NCBI GenBank assembly: GCA_023386585.1
Contig: JAEWJM010000003.1
Span: forward strand, 186,001 to 250,000
Reading direction: 5' to 3'
Source of the DNA: Bacteroidota bacterium
GTDB lineage: Bacteria; Bacteroidota; Bacteroidia; Flavobacteriales; Flavobacteriaceae
Length of the DNA: 64,000 nucleotides
Shown here: one piece after another, positions 42,023 through 50,275 of the stretch
Position numbering within the stretch: the first letter of the stretch is position 1
Layout: every line of letters starts with the position of its first letter
Made by a program: the position numbers and the translations under genes
The notes under the pieces: model-generated
Seen by the model: the letters and a program-made list of their open reading frames with translations, nothing else
Told to the model about the DNA's origin: nothing
Databases searched by the model: none

Positions 42023-42092
42023 TAGCCCCGATGGCAGCCATTATCCCCGCAGCGAAGCGAAGGGATAGAGGCGAACAGCGGGATTAGCTTCT
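42023..42092 (+). repeat. Intergenic palindromic repeat, copy E2
   Basis: TAGCCCCGATGGCAGCC, core TATCCC..GGGATA with CGCAGCGAAGCG in the loop, then CAGCGGGATTAGCTTCTG. Arranged tail to tail with copy E. Confidence 0.7.
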
Positions 42093-42098
42093 GAAAAA

Positions 42099-42117
42099 TT
42101 GACAGCAATAATGTCAA
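42099..42117. promoter_or_regulatory. Inverted repeat upstream of Hsp20
   Basis: TTGACA-GCAATAA-TGTCAA, a 6-bp dyad with 7-nt spacer, about 90 nt before the Hsp20 start. Its position suggests an operator; which regulator binds it is not known to me. Confidence 0.4.
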
Positions 42118-42205
42118 ATTGACTTATTTTTCCTACTGGTATGCAACTTGCTTTTCGGCCGGCAGAAATCGAAAAAATCAAGTTTAACTTTAAATATTTT
42201 AAAAA

Positions 42206-42646
42206 ATGAACTTAGTAAAGCGAAACAACAGCAGCAACGGAAGCCTGTTTCCATCACTGATGGAAGAACTTTTCAGGCCCGACTGGATGGGCGGAACACA
42301 AAACATGAGCACGCTGGCCGTTCCGCCGGTAAACATCAGGGAAACCGACACTTCGTATGAAGTCGAACTCTCGGCGCCAGGCAAGAGGAAAGAAGATTTC
42401 AATATCGAAATTGACAACGACCTGCTTACGATCTCGTCCGAATTTAAGTCGGAGAACCAACAGGAAGAAGGCAAATTCACCCGCAGGGAATTCTCCTGCT
42501 CATCGTTCAAGCGGTCGTTCACGCTGCCTGAAACCGTGAAGGAAGAAGACATCAAAGCTTCGTACGAAAACGGAATTTTGAAGATCACGCTTCCGAAACG
42601 CGAGGAAGCGCTTCCCAAGCCAAAACGCTCGATTGATATCCAGTAA
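42206..42646 (+). CDS. Hsp20/alpha-crystallin family small heat-shock protein
   Basis: 146 residues. N-terminal arm, then the alpha-crystallin domain (about 35-130): PPVNIRETDTSYEVELSAPGKRKEDFNIEIDNDLLTI, FTRREFSCSSFKRSFTLPETVKEEDIKASYENGILKITLPK. An A-x-x-x-N-G-(V/I)-L motif is present (ASYENGILKITLPK). ATP-independent holdase for unfolding proteins. Ends with a basic tail (PKPKRSIDIQ). Single gene with its own terminator; probably induced by heat. Confidence 0.93.
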   Translation: MNLVKRNNSSNGSLFPSLMEELFRPDWMGGTQNMSTLAVPPVNIRETDTSYEVELSAPGKRKEDFNIEIDNDLLTISSEFKSENQQEEGKFTRREFSCSSFKRSFTLPETVKEEDIKASYENGILKITLPKREEALPKPKRSIDIQ

Positions 42647-42661
42647 ATTTATTTACTGGGA

Positions 42662-42689
42662 GAAACGCCCGACGAGGGCGTTTTTTTTT
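42662..42689 (+). terminator. Terminator of Hsp20
   Basis: AAACGCCC-GACGA-GGGCGTTT followed by a nine-T run, 16 nt after the stop. Confidence 0.85.
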
Positions 42690-42705
42690 GCACCTGTGAT
42701 TCGTT

Positions 42706-42713
42706 TATATTTG
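42706..42713 (+). promoter_or_regulatory. -7 box of the glycosyltransferase gene
   Basis: TATATTTG ending only 4 nt before the ATG. The nearest TTG (42688-42690) is 15 nt upstream, closer than usual and inside the preceding T-run. Confidence 0.45.
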
Positions 42714-42717
42714 CCCG

Positions 42718-43842
42718 ATGAAGCTTTCGGTCGTTATCCTGAACTACAACGTGCGCTATTTTTTGCAGCAATGCCTGCTGAGCGTGAAAGCTGCGACGGC
42801 TGCGATCGATTCTGAGATTATCGTAGTTGACAACAACTCCCAGGACGACAGCGTTGCAATGGTTCGCGCATTTTTTCCCGAAGTCCTTCTGATCGCAAAT
42901 ACTGAAAATTGCGGATTTCCCAAAGGCAACAACATTGGCGTTGCCGCTGCCAAAGGCGAATACGTCTGCATATTAAACCCGGATACGGTCGTCGCTGAAG
43001 ACACGTTTAAGAAAGCAATCGACTTTGCTGCCACCGCTACAGATTTCGGAATTATGGGTGTGAGGCTCATCGACGGCGCCGGAAATTTTCTTCCCGAATC
43101 GAAGCGTGGAATTCCAACTCCGCGTGTGGCATTGGCGAAAATCCTGAACCTTCATCGTATTTTTCCTCAAATCGCAGTTTTCAATAAATATTACGGCGGA
43201 CACCTAAATGAGTTTCAATCGGGCAAGGTTGAAATACTTGTGGGCGCTTTCATGCTAATGAAGCGGGAAACTTATTTATCGGTTGGCGGATTCGACGAAA
43301 ATTGTTTCATGTATTCTGATGATATCGATCTATCGTACATGGTCATGAAGTCGGGCAAATCGAATTACTATTTCGGCGGCACTTCTGTCATTCACTATAA
43401 AGGCGAAAGCACGGTTCGCGATGCGGCGTACATGCAGCGGTTTCGCGAGGCAATGGACTTCTTCTATAAAAAGCATTTTCGGACTTCGGTTTTCTTCGAT
43501 GCTTTTATGAAAGCCGGCGCCCATATTTTCGCACTTGTAAAGAAAAATAAGGTTATTCCACCGGCGGTCCCACGGAAATTCATCCTGGTTTCGGACAATG
43601 ACGAACTTCGCAACCGACTGTCGGAATTGCTGCATGTTGATGTAACTCTTGAACAATTTCCGCAAAAGCGAAACCACACCCGGTATTTCTTTGATTCCGA
43701 AAAAATGAGTTTTACCAAAATCATCAGCCAGATCGAAAAGCTGCACGGGAATGGAAACACTTTCAGGATCGTGCACGATCGATATGGGTTTGCCATCGGA
43801 AGCGATTCGAGCATTGAACGCGGGGAAACGCTACTTTGGTAA
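42718..43842 (+). CDS. Glycosyltransferase family 2 (rhamnosyl/galactosyl type)
   Basis: 374 residues. GT2 fold: MKLSVVILNYNVRYFLQQCL (start of the nucleotide-sugar domain), IIVVDNNSQDDS (DxD-type), CGFPKGNNIGVAAAKGEYVCILNPDTVV and the acceptor segment VGAFMLMKRETYLSVGGFDENCFMYSDDIDLSYM. The C-terminal 120 residues (about 250-374) are not part of the common core. Acts on a surface polysaccharide or glycolipid; the sugar is unknown. The -7 box is so close to the ATG that the mRNA is nearly leaderless. Single gene. Confidence 0.85.
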   Translation: MKLSVVILNYNVRYFLQQCLLSVKAATAAIDSEIIVVDNNSQDDSVAMVRAFFPEVLLIANTENCGFPKGNNIGVAAAKGEYVCILNPDTVVAEDTFKKAIDFAATATDFGIMGVRLIDGAGNFLPESKRGIPTPRVALAKILNLHRIFPQIAVFNKYYGGHLNEFQSGKVEILVGAFMLMKRETYLSVGGFDENCFMYSDDIDLSYMVMKSGKSNYYFGGTSVIHYKGESTVRDAAYMQRFREAMDFFYKKHFRTSVFFDAFMKAGAHIFALVKKNKVIPPAVPRKFILVSDNDELRNRLSELLHVDVTLEQFPQKRNHTRYFFDSEKMSFTKIISQIEKLHGNGNTFRIVHDRYGFAIGSDSSIERGETLLW

Positions 43843-43890
43843 GATCGTCGGCAACACGGTGCAGATGGTCTAAAAACTGGCTACTGTTGG

Positions 43891-43919
43891 TTGCGGGGCA
43901 ATAATTTTTAGTATTTTCG
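43891..43919 (+). promoter_or_regulatory. Promoter of the E2 gene
   Basis: TTG (43891-43893), 18 nt, TATTTTCG (one mismatch), 37 nt before the start. Confidence 0.45.
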
Positions 43920-43956
43920 CAACACGTTTAGAAAAAATACCTTCAGGCTTAAGAAT

Positions 43957-45426
43957 ATGGCAAGATTTGAACTGAAATTACCCAAGATGGGCGAAAGCGT
44001 TGCCGAGGCGACCATTACCAACTGGCTGAAAGAAGTGGGAGACCACATCGATGTTGACGAAGCGGTGCTTGAAATCGCAACGGATAAAGTCGACAGTGAA
44101 GTTCCGTCCGAAGTCTCAGGAAAGCTTGTCGAAAAATTATTTCAAAAGGACGATCTCGTAAAGGTTGGCCAAACAATCGCCATTATCGAAACTGAAGGCG
44201 GCGTCGCAGTTGATGCTCCCGAAACGCAGACTTCAGCGCCTGCGCCGGTTGTCGCTCCTGATCAAAATACCAATGAACAGGTGAAGGAAATCGAAAAAAC
44301 GGTCGAAGCTGCACGCAGTTTCGTGGCAGCGCCGGCTCAGGGCACGCCACCGAGCAAGGAAGACTACCATAATTCGACTCGTTTTTATTCGCCTTTGGTG
44401 AAAAACATCGCACGTGAAGAAAACGTATCGATGGCCGAGCTGGAAAACATTTCCGGAACCGGCGCCGAAGGACGTGTTACCAAGAACGACATTCTTGAAT
44501 ACGTTGAAAAAAGAAAACAAGCTCCCGCTCAACCTGCTGCTGCCCAACCTGCTGCGGCTTCAATTCCGCCTCCTGCGCAGGAAACTCCACCGCAACCTGT
44601 ACAACAATCGCAACCGGCCGTTCCCGCGCAACCAGCTGCAACAACTGCACAAACGGCTGCTTCTCAACCAGCCGCTACACAGCCTGCTGCCAAAGCGGCT
44701 CCGGTATCGGTAAACGGCCAGGATGAAATTGTTGAAATGGACCGCATGCGCAAGCTGATTTCCGGTTACATGGTTCAATCAGTACAGACATCGGCGCACG
44801 TGCAATCGTTTATTGAAGTCGACGTGACCGCAATCTGGGATTGGCGCGAAAAGAACAAGACAGCATTTGAGAAAAGGGAAGGCGAGAAGCTGACTTTTAC
44901 GCCGATATTCATGGAAATCGTTGCCCGCGCATTGAAAGATTTCCCGATGATGAATATTTCAGTAGAAGGCGATTACATCATTAAAAAGAAAAACATCAAC
45001 CTCGGGATGGCCGCGGCACTTCCGAACGGAAATCTGATCGTACCGGTAATCAAGAACGCCGACCAGCTCAACCTTATTGGAATGGCAAAAGCGGTGAACG
45101 ATCTTGGGAACCGCGCGAAAGCAGGCAAGCTTAAACCAGACGATACACAAGGCGGAACTTATACTGTTACCAACGTCGGAACTTTCGGAAGTGTTTTCGG
45201 AACCCCGATCATCAACCAGCCGCAAGTAGGAATTCTGGCGCTTGGTGCAATACGCAAAGTGCCGGCAGTTGTGGAAACACCGGAGGGCGACTTCATCGGA
45301 ATACGCAAAAAAATGTTCCTTTCACACAGTTATGACCACCGCGTCGTGGATGGCGCGCTCGGCGGAAGCTTTGTAAAACGCGTTGCAGAATACATGGAAG
45401 CATTCGATGAAAATCGAACTTTCTAA
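43957..45426 (+). CDS. 2-oxo acid dehydrogenase E2 subunit (dihydrolipoamide acyltransferase)
   Basis: 489 residues. Residues 1-80: one lipoyl domain with lipoyl-lysine Lys44 in EIATDKVDSEV. About 145-185: E3-binding domain (FYSPLVKNIAREENVSMAELENI.., GTGAEGRVTKNDILEYV). Then an Ala/Pro/Gln-rich flexible linker (about 187-255) and the CAT-like acyltransferase domain to the end with HxxxDG (SYDHRVVDG). The subtype (branched-chain, pyruvate or 2-oxoglutarate) cannot be fixed; no E1 or E3 gene is adjacent. The nucleotide composition of the linker repeats CAACCTGCTGC-like codons. Confidence 0.88.
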   Translation: MARFELKLPKMGESVAEATITNWLKEVGDHIDVDEAVLEIATDKVDSEVPSEVSGKLVEKLFQKDDLVKVGQTIAIIETEGGVAVDAPETQTSAPAPVVAPDQNTNEQVKEIEKTVEAARSFVAAPAQGTPPSKEDYHNSTRFYSPLVKNIAREENVSMAELENISGTGAEGRVTKNDILEYVEKRKQAPAQPAAAQPAAASIPPPAQETPPQPVQQSQPAVPAQPAATTAQTAASQPAATQPAAKAAPVSVNGQDEIVEMDRMRKLISGYMVQSVQTSAHVQSFIEVDVTAIWDWREKNKTAFEKREGEKLTFTPIFMEIVARALKDFPMMNISVEGDYIIKKKNINLGMAAALPNGNLIVPVIKNADQLNLIGMAKAVNDLGNRAKAGKLKPDDTQGGTYTVTNVGTFGSVFGTPIINQPQVGILALGAIRKVPAVVETPEGDFIGIRKKMFLSHSYDHRVVDGALGGSFVKRVAEYMEAFDENRTF

Positions 45427-45433
45427 AAATTAC

Positions 45434-45462
45434 AAACCCGGTTCGAGCCGGGTTTTCTTTTT
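45434..45462 (+). terminator. Terminator of the E2 gene
   Basis: AAACCCGG-TTCGAG-CCGGGTTT followed by TCTTTTT. Confidence 0.8.
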
Positions 45463-45493
45463 AATAGCGGTACAATCAATTCACCACGACCAA

Positions 45494-46477
45494 TTAATTG
45501 CCATAGGTAAGTGAAATGGGCTCTTTGCGGTCAGTGGGAGCTTCAATTTTGCGTCCAATAAAATCAACAATTTCCTGGTTTACGACCTTCCATTGATCGA
45601 TCGATAGGAAATGGCCTGCATCTTTTACGTAGCATGTTTCAACATTTGGGCAGAAGGTTTCTGCTTTTTGGAACAGCTTTTTGTCGTTGACAATATCGTA
45701 TTGGCCAACGAAAATAAGAATCGGTATTTTCAGCGACTGCAATTCTTTTTTGGAAAATTTGCCCATTCTTAGGATTCCGGGTTTACTGCGGCCATATTTA
45801 TAAGCGAGGTAAAGCTGGCGTTGGAAAACAGAATCGATTTGCGCGGGATCGTGACTGAAATTTTTAAAGAACCGGTCGGAATTTTTCTTGCTTGGGAAAA
45901 ATTTCAGGCGAAGCGCCGATAACACTTTTCCGGTATTTTTGATTCCGGTAAAGGTGTGCGCCGGACTCAGCAAAACCAACTTTGAAATGTTCTTTTTGCG
46001 ATGGACGGCCAGGTATGTTGCCATCCAACCGCCGCGCGAAACTCCGGCCAAAGTGATATTTCGCATTTTGTAGTGGTCAAAAACCTCACCGTAAAAAGCG
46101 GCTGCATCATCGTTCGAAAGCCGTTTTTTGCTGGAAACCGACTTTCCGGCTTCAAGCGGATAATCGATGGCGTAAACGCGATTTGATCTCGCAAATGCTG
46201 AAATATTGGGAAACCACATTGTCGAGCTTGCGTCGGTGCCATGAAGCAGCACCAGCGGATTCGCGTTTTGCGGCCCGCTTATGATTACGTGCGCGGTTCC
46301 GAATGACGTCGGCACATCTTCTTCAATATACGGTTCGTTCCAGAGTCCGAGTGAGGCGTTATACGATTTTAAATATTCTGTTTTTTCGGTTTTGGAAGGG
46401 AAAACATAGTCTCCGGAGAAGCGCGTTGCACAGCACGAAAGCAGCAAGGGAATTAGGGCAAATAGGAGACGGCGCAT
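45494..46477 (-). CDS. Alpha/beta hydrolase lipoprotein
   Basis: 327 residues from MRRLLFALIPLLLSCCATRF; the lipobox-like LLLSC suggests membrane anchoring after cleavage. Hydrolase core: oxyanion motif LLHGTDASSTMW, nucleophile Ser147 in GVSRGG, acid in FVGQYDIVND, and His in DAGHFLSIDQW. All three catalytic residues are in the expected order. Substrate unknown. The frame is open 12 codons further upstream (46513), giving a poor signal peptide, so that start is rejected. Confidence 0.8.
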   Translation of the reverse strand: MRRLLFALIPLLLSCCATRFSGDYVFPSKTEKTEYLKSYNASLGLWNEPYIEEDVPTSFGTAHVIISGPQNANPLVLLHGTDASSTMWFPNISAFARSNRVYAIDYPLEAGKSVSSKKRLSNDDAAAFYGEVFDHYKMRNITLAGVSRGGWMATYLAVHRKKNISKLVLLSPAHTFTGIKNTGKVLSALRLKFFPSKKNSDRFFKNFSHDPAQIDSVFQRQLYLAYKYGRSKPGILRMGKFSKKELQSLKIPILIFVGQYDIVNDKKLFQKAETFCPNVETCYVKDAGHFLSIDQWKVVNQEIVDFIGRKIEAPTDRKEPISLTYGN

Positions 46478-46625
46478 TGTTCTTGTTTTCGATTTTAACA
46501 AAGTTGGCCACAAAACGGCGAATTATTCTTACACAATTTTAAAGATATCTTATGTTTTTCCGCGTTGGCAGGCTCTGCAGGATTTGGCAATTTTATAAAG
46601 TCGGCATGAAGTAATTATGAAAACC

Positions 46626-46633
46626 TATCTTTG
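46626..46633 (+). promoter_or_regulatory. -7 box of the exonuclease gene
   Basis: TATCTTTG, ending 17 nt before the chosen ATG at 46651 (8 nt before an ATG at 46642); no good upstream TTG. Confidence 0.4.
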
Positions 46634-46650
46634 CGGCTTAAATGCGAAAA

Positions 46651-47427
46651 ATGGAACTGAAACTCCACCGTCCGATTTGTTTTTTTGATCTGGAAACCAC
46701 CGGCACCGACATCTGCAAAGACCGGATCGTCGAAATTTCGATCTGCAAAGTATTTCCAAATGGAAACAAGGAAATCCGCACCTGGCTTGTTAATCCGGAG
46801 ATGCAAATTCCGGCCGAATGCACTGCCGTTCATGGTATTACAAATGAAAAGGTCGCGAGTGAGCCCACATTCCGCGAGATTTCGCACCAGGTTTACAACA
46901 TGATTAAAGATTCGGATCTTGCCGGATTCAATTCCGATCGTTTCGACATTCCCTTATTGGCCGAGGAGCTTTTGCGCGCCGATCTTGATTTTGACATGAA
47001 AAGCCGCGTTTCGGTTGATGTGCAAACCATCTTCCACAAAAAGGAAGAGCGCACGTTGAGCGCAGCCTACAAGTTTTACTGCAGCAAAAGCCTTGAAAAT
47101 GCACACAGCGCCGAAGCCGACACCGTTGCGACCTACGAAATTTTAAAAGCGCAGCTCGAACGGTATCCGGATCTCGAAAACGACATGCGGTCACTTTCAG
47201 AATTTACAACCCGCAAGCGGTCGGTTGATTTTGCCGGATTTATAGTTTTGGATAAGGACGGCGAGGAATGTTTTTCTTTCGGAAAGCATAAAGGCGCCAA
47301 AGTCGATAAAGTGCTTGATGCCGAGCCCGGTTATTACGGCTGGATACAAGGCGCCGATTTTCCGCGGTATACCAAGAAAGTTTTGACGGCAATTAAACTC
47401 CGCAAGCTTAACAATCGTTTAAGTTAG
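46651..47427 (+). CDS. DEDDh 3'-5' exonuclease (DnaQ/ExoX-like)
   Basis: 258 residues. Exonuclease motifs ExoI FFDLETTGTD, ExoII AGFNSDRFDIPLL and ExoIII-epsilon HSAEADTVATYEIL (His and Asp of DEDDh). About 40 further residues at the C-terminus (ECFSFGKHKGAKVDKVLDAEPGYYGWI) look like the ExoX C-terminal domain. Chosen start MELKLHRP; an ATG three codons upstream (46642) is possible. Probably acts in DNA repair or nucleic acid turnover. Single gene followed by repeat copy F. Confidence 0.85.
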   Translation: MELKLHRPICFFDLETTGTDICKDRIVEISICKVFPNGNKEIRTWLVNPEMQIPAECTAVHGITNEKVASEPTFREISHQVYNMIKDSDLAGFNSDRFDIPLLAEELLRADLDFDMKSRVSVDVQTIFHKKEERTLSAAYKFYCSKSLENAHSAEADTVATYEILKAQLERYPDLENDMRSLSEFTTRKRSVDFAGFIVLDKDGEECFSFGKHKGAKVDKVLDAEPGYYGWIQGADFPRYTKKVLTAIKLRKLNNRLS

Positions 47428-47451
47428 AAACTTTAATTGAGTTAAAATGCT

Positions 47452-47555
47452 TAGCCCCGATTGAAGCGGCTATCCTTTTGCGGGGAAACCTCAAAGGTTT
47501 TCAAAACCTTTGAGGTTTAGCAAAAGATAACAGCGGAAAGCGGGAAAAAGCTTCC
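47452..47555 (+). repeat. Intergenic palindromic repeat, copy F
   Basis: TAGCCCCGATTGAAGCGG..ATCCTTTTG, CGGGG, core palindrome at 47486-47518, CAAAAGATAACAGCGG, AAAGCGGGAAAAAGCTTCC. Nearly the same as copy E on the other strand. Confidence 0.8.
47486..47518. repeat. 33-nt perfect palindrome
   Basis: AAACCTCAAAGGTTTT, a single C, AAAACCTTTGAGGTTT. Same sequence as the core at 41902-41940. Confidence 0.9.
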
Positions 47556-47578
47556 AATATCAATCTGAAAATCCAATA

Positions 47579-48190
47579 ATGAAAATCATTTGCATCGGCC
47601 GGAATTACGTCAAACATATTGAGGAGCTTAAAAATGAACGCCCGGATGAGCCGGTTATCTTCCTGAAGCCGGACACAGCAGTACTTTCGCGCGAACAACC
47701 TTTCGTAATTCCCGAATTTTCAAGCGATATCCATCACGAGATCGAGATCATTGTGAAGATAAATAAGGTCGGAAAATACATCGAGCCGAAGTTCGCGCAT
47801 AAATATTACGATGAGATAAGCGTGGGAATAGATTTCACGGCGCGCGACCTGCAGCAAAAGCTCAAGGACAAAGGCCTGCCTTGGGAGAAATCGAAAGCTT
47901 TCGACAATTCGGCGGTGATAGGTGACTTTATATCGAGAAAAGTTTTTAGTTCACTGGAAAACCTTAATTTTGAATTACGAAATAACGGAACCACTGTCCA
48001 ACGCGGCAGTTCCAGCCATATGTTGTGGAAAATTGACGAGATTATTGCCTATGTTTCACAATTTTTTACGCTAAAAACTGGCGACATTATTTTTACGGGA
48101 ACGCCCGAAGGTGTCGCAAAAGTGAACCCAGGCGACGTTCTTGAGGGATTTTTAGAACAACAACAACTATTTAGACTACAGGTAAAATAA
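47579..48190 (+). CDS. Fumarylacetoacetate hydrolase family protein
   Basis: 203 residues. FAH fold: MKIICIGRNYVKHIEEL, KPDTAVLSREQPFVIP, then metal-binding IHHEIEIIVKINKVGKYI (the HxEPE-like part is reduced to HHEIE) and VGIDFTARDLQQKLKDKGLPWEKSKAFDNSAVIG, FTGTPEGVAKVNPGDVLEG. Members split 2-oxo or beta-diketo acids or act as oxaloacetate decarboxylases. The stop overlaps the ATG of the Hpt gene by 1 nt (TAATG), so the two are co-translated. Confidence 0.87.
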   Translation: MKIICIGRNYVKHIEELKNERPDEPVIFLKPDTAVLSREQPFVIPEFSSDIHHEIEIIVKINKVGKYIEPKFAHKYYDEISVGIDFTARDLQQKLKDKGLPWEKSKAFDNSAVIGDFISRKVFSSLENLNFELRNNGTTVQRGSSSHMLWKIDEIIAYVSQFFTLKTGDIIFTGTPEGVAKVNPGDVLEGFLEQQQLFRLQVK

Positions 48191-48534
48191 TGGCCTTAAA
48201 CTACAACTTAGCAAAAGTTTACGCACTTTCCGATAATGATCCAGAGTTCGTGATGCAAATTATCACGCTCTTCGTCACTGAAGTTCCGCAGGACCTGACG
48301 CAGATCAAACTTGGAATCAAAACCAAAGACCACAAACTTGCTTACGCGTATGCCCATAAGATCAAGCCAACACTGGATCTGCTTGGAATGACCAACGCCT
48401 TCGAGGAAACGCTCCAGATCGAAGCGTGGACCAAGCGCGAAGGGAAACGCAAGGAAATCAAAGATACTTACGACAGTGTCGAATCACAGATCGAAAAAGC
48501 TGTCAAGGAAATCAAGAAGGATTTTAATCTGTAA
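48190..48534 (+). CDS. Histidine phosphotransfer (Hpt) domain protein
   Basis: 114 residues, helical throughout. The Hpt motif surrounds His56: AYAYAHKIKPTLDLLGM (the usual motif is HxLKG...). Phosphorelay proteins of this kind pass phosphate between receivers. No receiver or kinase gene is adjacent; the nearest response regulator in the window is at 18913. Directly overlapping the FAH gene suggests that its level is tied to that enzyme's translation. A heptad array lies just after the stop. Confidence 0.8.
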   Translation: MALNYNLAKVYALSDNDPEFVMQIITLFVTEVPQDLTQIKLGIKTKDHKLAYAYAHKIKPTLDLLGMTNAFEETLQIEAWTKREGKRKEIKDTYDSVESQIEKAVKEIKKDFNL

Positions 48535-48540
48535 AGAGCG

Positions 48541-48568
48541 GTCAGCTGTTAGCTATCAGCAATTAGCT
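48541..48568. repeat. Heptanucleotide tandem array, unit RTYAGCW
   Basis: GTCAGCT, GTTAGCT, ATCAGCA, ATTAGCT: four imperfect 7-nt units, starting 6 nt after the Hpt stop. Confidence 0.65.
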
Positions 48569-48600
48569 CAATGGCCACAACCTACGGCTCATAACCTCAG

Positions 48601-49857
48601 ATGAAAGCATCAATCATAACCATCGGTGACGAGATCCTGATCGGACAGATCGTTGATACCAACTCCGCTGTCATAGCAAAAGCTCTCGAAGACATTGGGA
48701 TTTCCATTCGTGAAATTTTATCGGTTTCCGATGAAAGGCAGCATATTCTGGATACTTTTTCGCGTTATCAGGATGAAGTCGACCTTGTCGTAATTACGGG
48801 CGGACTCGGTCCAACCAAGGACGACATTACCAAAAAGACGTTTTGCGATTACTTCGGCGATACATTGGTTGTAAACGATAAAGTACTGGCGCACATCAGC
48901 GAAATGTACGAGCGCATTTTCAAAATGCCGGTTTCGCAGGTCAACAAAGATCAGGCGCTCGTGCCATCTAAAGCGACCGTTCTCCACAACCAATACGGAT
49001 GCGCTCCCGGAATGTGGATGCAAAAAAACAACACGGTTTTCGTCTCAATGCCCGGAGTTCCTTACGAAATGAAAGGAATTGTGCGGGATTATCTCATTCC
49101 GAAACTCGTCGCGGAGTTCAAGCGGCCATATATCATCCATAAAACCGTCCTGACGTACGGAACGGGCGAGAGCACGATCGCCGAGCGGATTGAAGAATGG
49201 GAAAACAATTTACCCGATTTCATCAAGCTCGCTTATCTGCCGAGTCCGGGCCGCGTAAGGCTGCGGCTGTCTGCCCATGGGAATGACAGGGAAAAGCTTG
49301 AGCAGGCTATCGACGAAAACATACGGTCACTTTCGACGCTGATCGGCGACGTCATCGTCGGATTTGAAGAAAGTCAGACGCTCGAAGTTGCTGTAGGAAA
49401 TCTTTTGGCCGAGCGCCATCAAACATTGTCCACTGCCGAAAGTTGCACCGGCGGTTCAATTGCGCAAATGCTGACGGCCATTCCGGGTGCATCACGGTAT
49501 TTCAAAGGAAGCCACATCGTTTATTCGGCACAATCGAAAATCGATCTTTTAAAAATTTCACCCGAAGTTATCGAAAGACATTCGGTAGTTTCGGCCGAGG
49601 TGGCAGTCCAGATGGCAACGGCATCGCGCGAGCTGCTGAAATCGGATTACGCAATTGCAACAACCGGTAACGCCGGACCGTCGAAAGACGACACGGATAA
49701 AGAAGTTGGGATCGTTTATATCGCGATTGCGAAGCCGGATGGAACGGTCCGCGTATCCGAATTTAATTTTGGACAACCGCGCGAAAAGGTCATTGCCCGA
49801 ACCGTGACAAAAAGCCTGGAAATGCTGCGCGAGGAAATTTTAAAACCGGAGCCTTGA
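48601..49857 (+). CDS. cinA: CinA family protein (nicotinamide-nucleotide amidase / MoCF domain)
   Basis: 418 residues. N-terminal MoCF-type domain (GDEILIGQIVDTNS, VITGGLGPTKDDITK) and C-terminal PncC-type amidohydrolase (about 275-410) with AESCTGGSIAQMLTAIPG, GSHIVYSAQSKIDLL and ATTGNAGPSKDDTDKEVG. The enzyme recycles pyridine nucleotides by deamidating NMN or hydrolysing ADP-ribose. Full-length two-domain form. The gap to the Hpt stop is 66 nt and contains the heptad array. Confidence 0.93.
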   Translation: MKASIITIGDEILIGQIVDTNSAVIAKALEDIGISIREILSVSDERQHILDTFSRYQDEVDLVVITGGLGPTKDDITKKTFCDYFGDTLVVNDKVLAHISEMYERIFKMPVSQVNKDQALVPSKATVLHNQYGCAPGMWMQKNNTVFVSMPGVPYEMKGIVRDYLIPKLVAEFKRPYIIHKTVLTYGTGESTIAERIEEWENNLPDFIKLAYLPSPGRVRLRLSAHGNDREKLEQAIDENIRSLSTLIGDVIVGFEESQTLEVAVGNLLAERHQTLSTAESCTGGSIAQMLTAIPGASRYFKGSHIVYSAQSKIDLLKISPEVIERHSVVSAEVAVQMATASRELLKSDYAIATTGNAGPSKDDTDKEVGIVYIAIAKPDGTVRVSEFNFGQPREKVIARTVTKSLEMLREEILKPEP

Positions 49858-49951
49858 TTGGTTTTGGTTGCTGATTTCCAATAGAAAAATGCGATTCGAT
49901 CCGGTTAATGAAATGCAAATAAAAAAAATGGAAAAAAGGAACATAAATATT

Positions 49952-49982
49952 TTGTTCAAGCCGAATATTTTTGTTTTCTTTG
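49952..49982 (+). promoter_or_regulatory. Possible promoter of rpmB-rpmG
   Basis: TTG (49952-49954), 20 nt, TTTCTTTG (49975-49982), an imperfect -7 box; TATTTTTG at 49966-49973 is a competing candidate. Confidence 0.35.
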
Positions 49983-50017
49983 CACCCTGATTTTGAATAA
50001 CGAATAAAGATAGAGCA

Positions 50018-50254
50018 ATGTCAAGAGTTTGTGACCTAACAGGTAAAAGGGCGATGGTTGGAAATAACGTTTCCCACGCGATGAACAAGACCAAGAGGAA
50101 ATTCTCCGTAAACCTGGTCAAAAAACGTTTTTACCTTGCTGAAGAAGATCGTTGGATTACCTTAAGGGTGGCGGCGTCTACAATAAAAACAATCAACAAG
50201 AACGGAATCACTGCAGTTTTGAAAAAAGCGCAGAAAGAAGGATTCATTAAGTAA
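50018..50254 (+). CDS. rpmB: 50S ribosomal protein L28
   Basis: 78 residues: MSRVCDLTGKRAMVGNNVSHAMNKTKRKF, LVKKRFYLAEEDRWITLRV, STIKTINKNGITAVLKKAQKEG. The CDLTGKRxxxGNxVSHxxxKT(K/R)R motif is diagnostic. First gene of the small operon rpmB-rpmG-DUF4295. Confidence 0.98.
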   Translation: MSRVCDLTGKRAMVGNNVSHAMNKTKRKFSVNLVKKRFYLAEEDRWITLRVAASTIKTINKNGITAVLKKAQKEGFIK

Positions 50255-50275
50255 TCCGATAAATAAGTTAGCACA

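Larger units (their letters stand above)
41780..42205. other. Non-coding 426-bp divergent gap holding two repeat copies
   Basis: Between the Uup-like and Hsp20 genes. From left: a -7 box TACTTTTG (41822-41815, minus), repeat copy E (41868-41998) with its palindrome, 24 nt spacer, repeat copy E2 (42023-42092), an inverted repeat TTGACA-N7-TGTCAA (42099-42117), and the Hsp20 leader. No gene. Confidence 0.7.

Noticed and set aside
41868..42092. Insertion sequence or phage attachment site
   Set aside because: No transposase or integrase gene nearby and no target-site duplication could be seen; the repeats are better described as a non-coding family.
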